DNA of 37,522 nucleotides from Clostridia bacterium (lineage in GTDB: Bacteria > Bacillota > Clostridia > Oscillospirales > CAG-272). The translations under genes and the position numbers were made by a program. Below the pieces are notes generated by a model. The model did not search any database and was not told where the DNA came from. It saw only the letters and a program-made list of their open reading frames with translations. Location: assembly GCA_017504625.1 (NCBI GenBank), contig JAFVQU010000024.1:1-37522 (forward strand). Direction: 5' to 3'. Numbering within the stretch: the first letter of the stretch is position 1; each line of letters begins with the position of its first letter. Shown here piece after piece: positions 24,326 through 32,712 of this stretch.

Positions 24326-25108
24326 TCATTTTTTATATATGCCGTAGGTTGATGAAACATCAAGCTTTATGAAAGCAACAAGCATATATACAAACGTTAC
24401 CACCGCCAAAACGGCAGTAAATATTACTGTAAAGGTATCCCATATCTCACCGTGACCGCAGGTAGTGACTATCGCGCCGCCAAAATTAAATACCGCGTGG
24501 ACTGCGACACAAAGCCATATATTCTTGGTTTTAAGCAGAATTACCGAGCACATTCCTCCAATGAGGAAGGAGTATCCTATCTGCATTATCACTGCTATCG
24601 GTGAGCTTGTGAAAATATTTAAAAGATGTACCGCGGCAAAAACCGCGCTTGACAAAATTATTGATATAAAAAGTCCAAGTCTGCTTCTTCTTTTTTCGGC
24701 AAAGCCAAGAAATATCACTCCACGAAACGCCATTTCCTCAAATAACGCGACGGCAAAACACTGAAAGCCGAGCAAAGCTATTTTCCATGCGGGCGCATTG
24801 ACCACCGCGATTCCCTTAGCCATACACGAAAAAGGAAAATTATTTATTGCCACCGCAAATGCGGGAAGGCAAAACAAAAACGATTTAAAAATCGGTGTTT
24901 TTATCGGATTTAAGACCTTAAACTCAAGATATACAAGTATCGTTATAAATACCGCCGCGCCAAGCGATCTCGTTACGGTCATATCAACAAGAGATCTCAC
25001 ACTCTCATCAAGTGACGAAAAAATAACGTCGCCAAGAAAAAGCTCGTAACAGACCATAAGAATGACGCTTATCGCCGTGACCGCTATTGCGATCCTTCTC
25101 TTACTCAT
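24326..25108 (-). CDS. CPBP family intramembrane metalloprotease
   Basis: The product is a 260-residue polytopic membrane protein with the CPBP (Abi/CAAX prenyl protease-like) motifs: EExxxR as FEEMAFRG, a His in AAVHLLN, and the third motif HAVFNFGG. About eight hydrophobic helices. Members cleave membrane-associated peptides or act in bacteriocin immunity; the substrate here is unknown. Its start overlaps the end of lgt by 8 bp, so the two are translationally coupled. Confidence 0.92.
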   Translation of the reverse strand: MSKRRIAIAVTAISVILMVCYELFLGDVIFSSLDESVRSLVDMTVTRSLGAAVFITILVYLEFKVLNPIKTPIFKSFLFCLPAFAVAINNFPFSCMAKGIAVVNAPAWKIALLGFQCFAVALFEEMAFRGVIFLGFAEKRRSRLGLFISIILSSAVFAAVHLLNIFTSSPIAVIMQIGYSFLIGGMCSVILLKTKNIWLCVAVHAVFNFGGAIVTTCGHGEIWDTFTVIFTAVLAVVTFVYMLVAFIKLDVSSTYGIYKK

Positions 25109-25901
25109 TTTCGCACCCCTCGGGCTCTGACGTCAAAGACTTCTTCTCTGCCCATCTTTCGACAAAGGCAAGTGCAATTCCCGCCGCAATAAATCCTATC
25201 GCAACGAGCTGGGAGGGGGTAAGGAAGCTTACAAACGTGCTTCCTCGATAATCCGCTCTCACATACTCAATGGCAAATCTCCAGATGCCGTAGCCTACGG
25301 TATAAAACGAGAAATTATACTTTTTCCCTTCAACCGCTCTTATGATAAGCAGTGCGCAGAGCAAAAACAAGAATATCGCCTCAAAGAGCTGTGTGGGTAC
25401 GTATTTGGCATATCCCATATTGCCGTGCATCATAATTCCAATCCAGGAATCAGTCTGACAACCGTGACAGCACCCTGCCGTAAGGCAACCAAGTCGACCA
25501 AAGCCGTGCGCTATTGCGATTGCGGGAGCTATGCATGACAAAAGCGGGAAAAATTCTTTAAGCTGTGCCCTATCCTTTATTTTAACTCCTCCGTAAACGA
25601 AGTATACCAAAAGGAAGATAGCTGCGCCGCCGATAAGCCCTCCGTAAAAGGTTGAGCCCGTGCCCTCGCTTATCTCAAAGCGACCGATCGACGCAATATT
25701 GTAAAGTGCCTGAAAAAGCACCGCAAAGCCAAGTCCGACCGCAATTCCGAGTATGCCGCATATAAGCGCGAGATTATGCACCTTTGCGCTTATTTTTCTT
25801 TTATCTGAGAGCTTTGAAAATGTGATGAAGCAAGCGATTATTCCAACGCATATGAAAATTACGTAAAGGCTTACTCCGGGTATTAAATCGTATGGATACA
25901 T
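25101..25901 (-). CDS. lgt: Prolipoprotein diacylglyceryl transferase
   Basis: The product is a 266-residue membrane enzyme transferring diacylglycerol to lipobox cysteines, the first step of lipoprotein maturation. Seven hydrophobic helices. Motifs: FYGGLIGG, HGFGRLGCLTAGCCHG and YVPTQLFEA, with the Arg and Glu of WRFAIEYVRAD late in the protein. Relative to E. coli Lgt, His103 appears as Tyr and Asn146 as Cys, the variant common in Firmicutes. The open frame starts at 25919, but AAAGGAG lies inside it, 9 nt before the ATG at 25901, which I take as the start. The gene lies 26 bp after ftsK. Confidence 0.88.
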   Translation of the reverse strand: MYPYDLIPGVSLYVIFICVGIIACFITFSKLSDKRKISAKVHNLALICGILGIAVGLGFAVLFQALYNIASIGRFEISEGTGSTFYGGLIGGAAIFLLVYFVYGGVKIKDRAQLKEFFPLLSCIAPAIAIAHGFGRLGCLTAGCCHGCQTDSWIGIMMHGNMGYAKYVPTQLFEAIFLFLLCALLIIRAVEGKKYNFSFYTVGYGIWRFAIEYVRADYRGSTFVSFLTPSQLVAIGFIAAGIALAFVERWAEKKSLTSEPEGCENE

Positions 25902-25927
25902 ATCGCTTGCTCCTTTCACACAAATTT

Positions 25928-28684
25928 TTATTTGTTGTTCTTCATTATTTCGTCAAGACGGTCTCTCGTAACGAGCACCGCACGGGGCTTAGTTCCCTCG
26001 GGATGTCCGACAATACCCATCTCCTCAAGACGGTCAAGCATCTTTGCCGCTCTGCCGTAGCCAACGCCAATTCTTCTCTGAAGAAGTGAGGTCGAGCCCT
26101 TTCCGGCGTCGATTATAAGCTCTGCCGCCCTGTACAGTAACGCGTCCTCGTCACCCGCGCCGCCCATTTCACCGCTCGGCGCTCCTCCCTGAGAGGAATT
26201 TCCGCATCTTGCCGCCTCAACGTCAATAGATGCTTCAAATTCGCGGTCATATCTTACGGGAGCGTTATGCGACTTAACGAAGTCAACGACTCTTTCAACC
26301 TCCTCGTCGGATACGAACGCGCCCTGAACTCTCGCGGGCTTCTGTGCGCCCACGGGAGCGTAAAGCATATCGCCTCGTCCGCAGAGCTTTTCTGCGCCGA
26401 CGGTATCAAGAATAGTACGCGAGTCTATACCCGACATAACGGTGAATGCAATACGCGAAGGAATATTAGCCTTGATAAGACCGGTAATAACGTCAACAGA
26501 CGGACGCTGTGTACCGATAATAAGGTGGATACCTGCCGCTCTCGCCTTCTGAGCGATACGAACAACAGCGGTCTCAACCTCTTCCTTTGCTGTCATCATA
26601 AGATCCGCAAACTCGTCTATGATGATTACAAGTCTGGGCATATAAGGCTTTTCGGGGTCATTCTTGGTAACCTGGTTATAGCCCGTGATATTACGAACGC
26701 CAACCTCCTCGATAAGCTCAAATCTCTTTTCCATTTCATTAACGGCAGAGTTGAGCGCACCCGCCGCTTTCTTAGGATCGCTGACTATACGGCAGCAAAG
26801 GTGAGGAATATCCTTGTATACCTTAAACTCAACCTTCTTGGGGTCGATAAGCAAGAGCTTGACCTCCTCGGGCTTTGCGTGGTAAAGGATACTCATAATG
26901 ATTGAGTTGATGCAGACAGATTTACCCGATCCAGTAGTACCCGCAACGAGCACGTGAGGCATCTTCTCTATATCGAACATAACGGGATTACCCGAAACGT
27001 CCGCACCAAGACAAGCGGCAAGCTTACTCTTATGAGTAATAAAGTCAACGTTTTCAATAAGCGTGCGAAGCTTTACAGCCGCAGGCTTATCGTTAGGAAC
27101 CTCAACGCCGACTGCCGCCTTGCCGGGAATGGGCGCTTCGATTCTGACACCGGTTTTTGCAAGTGCCATTGAAATATCGTCAACGAGATTTGCGATCTGA
27201 CGGACTCTTACACCTGCCTCGGGCTTAATCTCGTATCTGGTAATGGTAGGTCCGCAGGAGCAGCTTATCTCCTTTATCGGAATCTTGAAATTCTGAAGAA
27301 CTCCGCGCAACGCCTCTGCATTTTGCTCTATCTCGGCAGGATCGGAGGAATACTTTGAGCTACCGGGCTCAAGAAGATCAATAGGTGGGAATACGTATTC
27401 GGGAACGGGCTCCTTAACTGGCTTGGGAGCAGGCTCGTCCACGATAGGCTCGTCCTCGGAATTTTCATCCATAACCTCGCCGGTCTCCTCGTCAACCACA
27501 AAGTCAACTCCGGTAAGCGTATCCTCCCCGTCAAAGAGATCGGATGCTATATCCTCAATATCAATTTTACTTCCACTCTTCTTTGACTTGCCACCGGTAA
27601 ATATAACGGTCGTATCTTCCTCGGTCGGCTCGTTTTCGTCAATCTCATCCGCCGAATCATTTTCATCGTGTTCGGTTTCTTCCTCGTCACGAAGCGCATC
27701 TGTTTTTGAACCGCTTCCCGAGAAAACGTTGAGCTTAAGCTTGTCTTCTTCCTCATCATAAGGAGGAAGATTAATGATAACTCCGCCGCTTGTTCTTTCT
27801 TCGGGTGATGGAGTAGGATCCTTTTCTACCTCAACGACGGGTTTGACCTCCTCGGACTTTTCAGAGTTGGATTTAATATAAGGCTTAGGCTCGTCAGCCT
27901 CCTCCTCCTTGGCTTTCTTTGCCTCGGCAAGAGCAAGTCTTTTTTCCTCACGCGCCTCTGCGGCAGCAAGCTTATCTATCTCTCTTTGCTGACGTCTTTC
28001 TTCTCTGCGAATCGCTCCAAGCTCTGCGTTTTTCTTAACGGCTATCCTTGCCCTTTCATATATCCATTTTGCAACCTCGACGGGCGTCGTACCAAGCAAG
28101 AATAAGAGCATAGGAATAAGTATCGCGATTATAACAAAGATCGATCCGAATACGTTAAGCACGGCGTACGCGGCGTATCCGATGTATCCGCCTATGATTC
28201 CTCCGCCGTGGAGCATCGCGCCCTCATCGTAAAGCAGAGCCGCGCTTGTCGCAAATCCCTCAATTCCCTCACTAGCGTGTATAACCACGTGAGAAAATGC
28301 CGAGATAAGCGCAACCGAAAGAATAAGTATTACGATATTGAGCGACACGAACGAGCGTCTGTCATAATTCTTCCAGAATACGACGAAAAGGATCATCAAA
28401 ACCGGCAAAGCATAAGCACCGCATCCAAGAAGTCCCATTGATACCTCGCATACGTAGAATCCGACGACTCCGAGCGTATGCTTGCTCTCCATTCCGCCGT
28501 TAAGCGTATTACCGGGATTGCATATCGCATTCGTTATAAAACAAAGCGTGAAGAAAATAGCCAACAGGGCGAAAATATACGGAATAAGATGATAAGCAAA
28601 GGGCTTTTTATCCACTTCCTTACTAGTCTTATTTTTTACGTCATTCTTTTTCACATATTTTTTCTTTTTCTTTGAATCTGCCAT
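25928..28684 (-). CDS. DNA translocase FtsK/SpoIIIE
   Basis: The product is a 918-residue DNA pump for chromosome segregation at the septum. A lysine-rich start is followed by four membrane helices (to about residue 190), a long linker, first basic coiled and then very acidic (about 200-440), the alpha/beta motor with Walker A GTTGSGKSV (about 565) and Walker B LVIIIDEFADL, and a C-terminal winged-helix gamma domain (last 70 residues; SLLQRRIGVGYGRAAKMLD). The frame is open far upstream, but GGGGG stands before the ATG at 28684 (MADSKKKKK), which gives the right N-terminus. In a spore former this may be SpoIIIE. It heads a five-gene unit ending at 22085. Confidence 0.96.
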   Translation of the reverse strand: MADSKKKKKYVKKNDVKNKTSKEVDKKPFAYHLIPYIFALLAIFFTLCFITNAICNPGNTLNGGMESKHTLGVVGFYVCEVSMGLLGCGAYALPVLMILFVVFWKNYDRRSFVSLNIVILILSVALISAFSHVVIHASEGIEGFATSAALLYDEGAMLHGGGIIGGYIGYAAYAVLNVFGSIFVIIAILIPMLLFLLGTTPVEVAKWIYERARIAVKKNAELGAIRREERRQQREIDKLAAAEAREEKRLALAEAKKAKEEEADEPKPYIKSNSEKSEEVKPVVEVEKDPTPSPEERTSGGVIINLPPYDEEEDKLKLNVFSGSGSKTDALRDEEETEHDENDSADEIDENEPTEEDTTVIFTGGKSKKSGSKIDIEDIASDLFDGEDTLTGVDFVVDEETGEVMDENSEDEPIVDEPAPKPVKEPVPEYVFPPIDLLEPGSSKYSSDPAEIEQNAEALRGVLQNFKIPIKEISCSCGPTITRYEIKPEAGVRVRQIANLVDDISMALAKTGVRIEAPIPGKAAVGVEVPNDKPAAVKLRTLIENVDFITHKSKLAACLGADVSGNPVMFDIEKMPHVLVAGTTGSGKSVCINSIIMSILYHAKPEEVKLLLIDPKKVEFKVYKDIPHLCCRIVSDPKKAAGALNSAVNEMEKRFELIEEVGVRNITGYNQVTKNDPEKPYMPRLVIIIDEFADLMMTAKEEVETAVVRIAQKARAAGIHLIIGTQRPSVDVITGLIKANIPSRIAFTVMSGIDSRTILDTVGAEKLCGRGDMLYAPVGAQKPARVQGAFVSDEEVERVVDFVKSHNAPVRYDREFEASIDVEAARCGNSSQGGAPSGEMGGAGDEDALLYRAAELIIDAGKGSTSLLQRRIGVGYGRAAKMLDRLEEMGIVGHPEGTKPRAVLVTRDRLDEIMKNNK

Positions 28685-28793
28685 TTGAAAACGCCCCCTT
28701 GTTACGTCGATCTCATCGTGAATAAATTTTCTCACGCAGTACAAACTAATCGTACGGTACTCACGACGACGATATAATAAATCACTATATATT

Positions 28794-28822
28794 ATTATAA
28801 CATAAGGGATGAGTTTTGTAAA
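28794..28822 (-). promoter_or_regulatory. Sigma-A promoter of the ftsK unit
   Basis: On the minus strand, TTTACA (28822-28817), a 17-bp spacer and TATAAT (28799-28794), with TG extension. A leader of about 100 nt follows, containing a GTACsGTAC-type palindrome at about 28753. Confidence 0.85.
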
Positions 28823-28895
28823 GTATGAACAAGCGTTTTTTTGCAAAAAAAGATAACGAAAATCTACCGTTTTCCCGAAAGGATGGCAAGATAAA

Positions 28896-29270
28896 ATGAA
28901 AAAGAAAACAAAAGGAGCTATATTGCTTGGCGTGTCCGCCGTAAGCGGCTTTTGTAACGCCCTCATCGGTGCGGGTGGCGGTATACTTTTATCGTTTGCG
29001 CTCGCTCGGCTTGCGCGTGACGATTTCCCCGACCGCCGCGACGTTTACGTGAATTCACAGGCGGCAATGATACCCGGATGTGCCGTTTCATGCCTGATTT
29101 ATGCCGCTCAGGGCTCTCTTGACACAACGGGATTTTCAATATACGCAATTCCCGCCGCACTTGGAGGGATCATCGGCAGCCTTTTGCTGTCAAAAATAAA
29201 AAACGTATGGATAGCAAAGATATTTGCTATTTTAGTCATCTGGTCGGGCGCAAGAATGATGATGAAATAG
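28896..29270 (+). CDS. Half-size TauE/SafE (TSUP) permease, first subunit
   Basis: The product is 124 residues with four hydrophobic helices, equal to half of a normal TauE/SafE sulfite exporter-type permease (about 250 residues). The glycine-rich loop of the family is present: GFCNALIGAGGGILLSF. It is followed 11 bp later by a second half-size protein of the same family, so they presumably form a heterodimer. AAAGGATGG precedes the ATG. Substrates of TSUP proteins include sulfite and sulfonates; here unknown. Confidence 0.88.
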   Translation: MKKKTKGAILLGVSAVSGFCNALIGAGGGILLSFALARLARDDFPDRRDVYVNSQAAMIPGCAVSCLIYAAQGSLDTTGFSIYAIPAALGGIIGSLLLSKIKNVWIAKIFAILVIWSGARMMMK

Positions 29271-29281
29271 AGGGATAACCG

Positions 29282-29665
29282 ATGGACAACGAAATTTCTA
29301 AACTATCAAACGCGGCAGTATCACTCTTTATCGCAATTCTTTCGGGACTTGGCGTGGGAAGTGGCGGACTTTTCGTCATATGGCTCACTATGGTCGAGGG
29401 GGTAGACGCGGTCGGTGCGAGAGGAATGAATCTGCTTTTCTTTGTTTTCTCGGCAAGCGCGGCGCTGCTTTTTCATTTAATACGTAAGCGTATAAGACTC
29501 TCGGCCGTTGCCGCTCTTGCGCTATTCGGAACTGTCGGAACAGTTATCGGCAGTATTGTCGGCGGAGCAATAAATCCCGTGATTTTGCGTAAGATATTCG
29601 GCGCGATGCTGTTTTTATCAGGTGTATATGCGCTCATTGGCAAAGTGCGGCGAACAAAAACGTAG
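29282..29665 (+). CDS. Half-size TauE/SafE (TSUP) permease, second subunit
   Basis: The product is 127 residues with four hydrophobic helices. It carries its own copy of the glycine-rich motif (GLGVGSGGLFVIWL), consistent with the second repeat of a split TSUP permease. AGAGGG lies 8 nt before the ATG. The two genes are not one frame-shifted gene, since each has a start, a ribosome binding site and a complete four-helix unit. Confidence 0.88.
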   Translation: MDNEISKLSNAAVSLFIAILSGLGVGSGGLFVIWLTMVEGVDAVGARGMNLLFFVFSASAALLFHLIRKRIRLSAVAALALFGTVGTVIGSIVGGAINPVILRKIFGAMLFLSGVYALIGKVRRTKT

Positions 29666-29690
29666 TTTGGCGCACTTTGTTTACTTATTT
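29641..29690 (+). terminator. Terminator overlapping the end of the TSUP gene
   Basis: CAAAGTGCG (29641-29649, inside the coding end) pairs with CGCACTTTG (29671-29679), followed by a T-rich run. Confidence 0.7.
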
Positions 29691-29732
29691 TTATTAAATA
29701 TATACAAAAATAAAAATTTTTTAAAAAAACTC

Positions 29733-29761
29733 TTTACAAATCATTTTTATTGTGATATAAT
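29733..29761 (+). promoter_or_regulatory. Sigma-A promoter of rpsO
   Basis: TTTACA (29733-29738), a 17-bp spacer and TATAAT (29756-29761), with TG extension. Confidence 0.85.
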
Positions 29762-29767
29762 ATACCC

Positions 29768-29936
29768 TGCATAACGGCGGCACGGCTTCTCGAGGTCTGC
29801 CAAAATCTATGGATTTTGGCGCGTCACGCCCGTAAAACTCCTTTGTGAGACAACCCAAAGCGTGAATTTCACCCTCTCGGTTGCGGTGCGGCTCGTATTT
29901 GCAAAAATATTTTATTTTCGAAAGGTGAATACGAAA
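29768..29936 (+). promoter_or_regulatory. Structured rpsO leader, possible S15 autoregulation site
   Basis: An untranslated leader of about 170 nt. GCCAAAATC (29799-29807) pairs with GATTTTGGC (29812-29820), and other GC-rich arms surround it. Ribosomal protein S15 is known to repress its own mRNA through leader structures in several bacterial groups; that this is such a site is inferred from length and folding potential. Confidence 0.45.
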
Positions 29937-30200
29937 ATGACAGCAGCAGAAAAGCAGGCAATTATCGAACAGTACGCAACTCACGAAGGTGACACAGGCT
30001 CGCCCGAGGTTCAGATCGCAATTCTTACTTACAGAATAGCTAACCTTACCGAGCACCTTAAGGGTAACCACAAGGACAACCACAGCCGTCGCGGCCTTTT
30101 CAAGATGGTTGGTCACAGAAGAAATCTTCTTAACTACCTTCAGAAGGTTGACATCGAGAGATACAGAGCTATCGTTGAGAAGCTCGGTCTCAGAAAGTAA
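29937..30200 (+). CDS. rpsO: 30S ribosomal protein S15
   Basis: The product is an 87-residue protein ([21 protein letters not shown] in part), the standard length. It binds 16S rRNA early in 30S assembly. The [20 protein letters not shown] core is characteristic. The frame is open to 29862, but the ATG at 29937 has AAAGGTG and gives the correct N-terminus. rpsO stands directly upstream of pnp, the usual bacterial order. Confidence 0.98.
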   Translation: MTAAEKQAIIEQYATHEGDTGSPEVQIAILTYRIANLTEHLKGNHKDNHSRRGLFKMVGHRRNLLNYLQKVDIERYRAIVEKLGLRK

Positions 30201-30210
30201 TAATTGTACG

Positions 30211-30247
30211 GAAGTGGAGTGCCAATTCAGATTTGTCACTCCGCTTC
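30211..30247 (+). terminator. Hairpin after rpsO
   Basis: GAAGTGGAGTG pairs with CACTCCGCTTC (11 bp, one G-U). Only a weak T-rich tail follows, so it is likely a partial terminator or an mRNA 3' end barrier. A second small hairpin with T-tract lies near 30275-30300. Confidence 0.6.
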
Positions 30248-30343
30248 TTCCTGTCTAAACCCTTTTTATTCTATAAAAATGCCGTAAAATAAGGCTTTTT
30301 AAGGATGGGATCATCTCCCAAATATTACAAAAGTTTACAAAAT

Positions 30344-30430
30344 GCGCGAGGCTTTTAGTGCTTAAATATGCGCCTTGGCGCGCCGCGGGATACTGCCTGA
30401 GGCTCGTATTTAAGTCCTAAAACTCCGCGC
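30344..30430 (+). promoter_or_regulatory. Long branched stem in the pnp leader
   Basis: Arms 30344-30368 and 30407-30430 pair over about 21 positions (CTTAAATA with TATTTAAG, TTTTAG with CTAAAA, GCGCG with CGCGC). Between them are two inner hairpins: GCGCC-TT-GGCGC (30370-30381) and GCC-TGA-GGC (30395-30403). In E. coli a long leader stem cut by RNase III mediates PNPase autocontrol; the same role here is inference. Confidence 0.65.
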
Positions 30431-30459
30431 AGAAAAAATAAAAAACGGAGGAAAATCAA

Positions 30460-32607
30460 ATGTCCACTACAATCGTAAGTTCCCAGATGGAATTCAAGAA
30501 CTTCAAGAAGTTCAACTACACGCTTGCCGGCCGTCCCCTCGTAATCGAGAACGGTAAAATGGCAGGTCTTGCAAACGGTTCGGTACTCGTTCGCTACGGT
30601 GATACCGCAGTTCTCTGCTGTGCTACCGCTTCCGAAAAGCCCCGTGACGGTATCGACTTCCTTCCCCTCTCCGTCGACTTCGACGAGAGAATGTACGCTG
30701 CAGGTAAGATCCCCGGCGGCTACCTCAAGCGTGAGGGTAAGCCTAGCGAAAAGGCAGTACTTACCAGCCGTGTTATCGACCGTCCTATCAGACCCTTGTT
30801 CCCCAAGGATCTTCGTAACGACGTTGCTCTTACTCTTACCGTTATGTCGGTAGATCCCGACTGCGCTCCCGAGGTTGCCGCTATGATCGGTGCTTCGACC
30901 GCTCTCGCTATCTCCGATATCCCGTGGAACGGCCCTATCGGCGGTCTTCACGTAGGTCTTATCGACGGTAAGTTCATCATCAACCCCACCACCGAGCAGC
31001 AGAAGGTTTCTGACCTTCAGCTCACCGTTGCCGCTTCTATGGAAAAGGTCGTTATGATCGAAGCAGGCGCAAAAGAGGTTGACGATAAGGTTATGTACGA
31101 CGCTATCATGCTCGCTCACAAGGAGATCAAGGATCTTCTCGGCTTCATCAACGCTATCGTTGACGAGATCGGTAAGCCCAAGTTCGACTATCCCTCCTGC
31201 GAGCTTGACCACGATATGTTCGACAAGATCTTCGACTTCTGCGAGAAGGACGTTATGTTCGCTCTCGACACCGATGACAAGACCGTTCGTGACGCAAGAA
31301 TGTTCCCCGTAAAGGAAGCTATTCTTGCTCAGTTCTCTGAAGAATATCCCGAGCTTCCCGGTATGATGGAGGAGCTTGTTTACAAGATCCAGAAGAAGAT
31401 CGTTCGTCGTTGGCTCCTTCAGGACAAGAAGCGTGTTGACGGACGTTCCATGAACCAGATCAGAGGTCTTGCCGCTGAGGTTGACGTTCTTCCCAGAGCG
31501 CACGGCTCGGGTCTCTTCACCAGAGGACAGACTCAGGTTCTTACCGTTGCAACTCTCGGTACTCTTTCCGAGGCCCAAATGCTTGACGGTATCGACTCCG
31601 AAACTTCCAAGAGATATATGCACCACTACAATATGCCCGGCTTCTCCACCGGTGAGGCTAAGGCAGTAAGAAGCCCCGGACGCCGCGAGATCGGTCACGG
31701 TGCGCTTGCAGAGAGATCTCTTGTTCCCGTTCTTCCCTCCGAGGAGGAATTCCCCTATGCTATCCGTCTTGTTTCCGACGTAGTTTCCTCTAACGGTTCT
31801 ACCTCGCAGGGCTCTGTTTGCGGTTCTACCCTCGCTCTTATGGCAGCAGGTGTTCCGATCAAGGCTCCCGTTGCAGGTATCTCCTGCGGTCTTATCACCG
31901 CTGAGGACGGCTCTTGGGACACCATGATCGACATTCAGGGTCTTGAGGACTTCTACGGCGATATGGACTTCAAGGTAGCAGGTACCAAGAAGGGTATCAC
32001 CTCTATTCAGATGGACCTTAAGATCGACGGTCTTACCCCTGAGATCATTGCTCAGGCATTCGAGCAGACCAAGGCAGGCCGTGAGTACATTATCGACAAC
32101 GTAATTCTCAAGGCTATCGAGGCTCCCAGAGCTGAGGTTTCCAAGTACGCTCCCAAGATGACCTCCTTCAAGATCGATCCCGACAAGATCCGTGAGGTTA
32201 TCGGTAAGGGTGGATCTGTAATTCAGAAGATCTGCGCAGAATCCGGCGCTAAGGTTGACATTAACGACGAGGGTGTTATCTGCATCGCGGCTATCAACGG
32301 CGAGAGCGCTGCTATCGCTAAGTCGATGATCGATGCTATCGTATTCGAGCCCGAGGTTGGCTGCTGCTACAACGCAACCGTTGTAAAGATCCTTGCAAGC
32401 AAGGACAAGCCCAATGAGGACGTAGGATGCTTCGTTGAGTACGCTCCCGGCAAGGAAGCTATGGTTCACATCTCCAAGATCTGTGACCGCCGCATTAACA
32501 AGGTTACCGACGCAGGCATCGACGTTGGAAGCGCTGTAAGAGTTAAGTACATCGGTCTTGACAAGAAGGGTCGTATGGACTTCTCTATCAAGGACGCTAA
32601 CAACTGA
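30460..32607 (+). CDS. pnp: Polyribonucleotide nucleotidyltransferase (PNPase)
   Basis: The product is a 715-residue 3'-to-5' phosphorolytic exoribonuclease, central to mRNA decay. Two RNase PH domains with an all-helical linker come first (RYGDTAVLCCATAS; FDERMYAAGKIPGGYLKREG; later GRREIGHGALAERSLVPVLP), then a KH domain (KIDPDKIREVIGKGGSVIQ at about 570-590) and an S1 domain (to the end, MVHISKICDRRINKVTD). Length is normal. GGAGG precedes the ATG. Codon use is strongly biased to C-ending codons such as GAC, AAG and CTC, a sign of high expression, and this produces a long accidental open frame on the opposite strand. Confidence 0.98.
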   Translation: MSTTIVSSQMEFKNFKKFNYTLAGRPLVIENGKMAGLANGSVLVRYGDTAVLCCATASEKPRDGIDFLPLSVDFDERMYAAGKIPGGYLKREGKPSEKAVLTSRVIDRPIRPLFPKDLRNDVALTLTVMSVDPDCAPEVAAMIGASTALAISDIPWNGPIGGLHVGLIDGKFIINPTTEQQKVSDLQLTVAASMEKVVMIEAGAKEVDDKVMYDAIMLAHKEIKDLLGFINAIVDEIGKPKFDYPSCELDHDMFDKIFDFCEKDVMFALDTDDKTVRDARMFPVKEAILAQFSEEYPELPGMMEELVYKIQKKIVRRWLLQDKKRVDGRSMNQIRGLAAEVDVLPRAHGSGLFTRGQTQVLTVATLGTLSEAQMLDGIDSETSKRYMHHYNMPGFSTGEAKAVRSPGRREIGHGALAERSLVPVLPSEEEFPYAIRLVSDVVSSNGSTSQGSVCGSTLALMAAGVPIKAPVAGISCGLITAEDGSWDTMIDIQGLEDFYGDMDFKVAGTKKGITSIQMDLKIDGLTPEIIAQAFEQTKAGREYIIDNVILKAIEAPRAEVSKYAPKMTSFKIDPDKIREVIGKGGSVIQKICAESGAKVDINDEGVICIAAINGESAAIAKSMIDAIVFEPEVGCCYNATVVKILASKDKPNEDVGCFVEYAPGKEAMVHISKICDRRINKVTDAGIDVGSAVRVKYIGLDKKGRMDFSIKDANN

Positions 32608-32631
32608 TAAAAACGAGCTATATCATTCAAA

Positions 32632-32669
32632 GGCAAGGCGCAACAGAGATTAACCGTTGCGCTTTGCGC
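32632..32669 (+). terminator. Hairpin after pnp
   Basis: GGCAAGGCGCAAC pairs with GTTGCGCTTTGC across 12-13 positions. There is no T-tract. ACCGTT (32653-32658) could instead pair with AACGGT (32676-32681), so two exclusive folds are possible. Confidence 0.55.
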
Positions 32670-32712
32670 CGATTAAACGGTAAAATATTATTATTGCGAA
32701 AGGAGATATTTT

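Noticed and set aside
28896-29665. Frameshift in a single TauE/SafE gene
   Set aside because: The second half has its own ribosome binding site and ATG after an 11-bp gap, and each half is a complete four-helix repeat with its own glycine motif.
30355-32469. 704-codon open frame on the minus strand across pnp
   Set aside because: It is antisense to a textbook PNPase, has no ribosome binding site or promoter, and its composition mirrors the biased codon use of pnp. It is an artefact of that bias.
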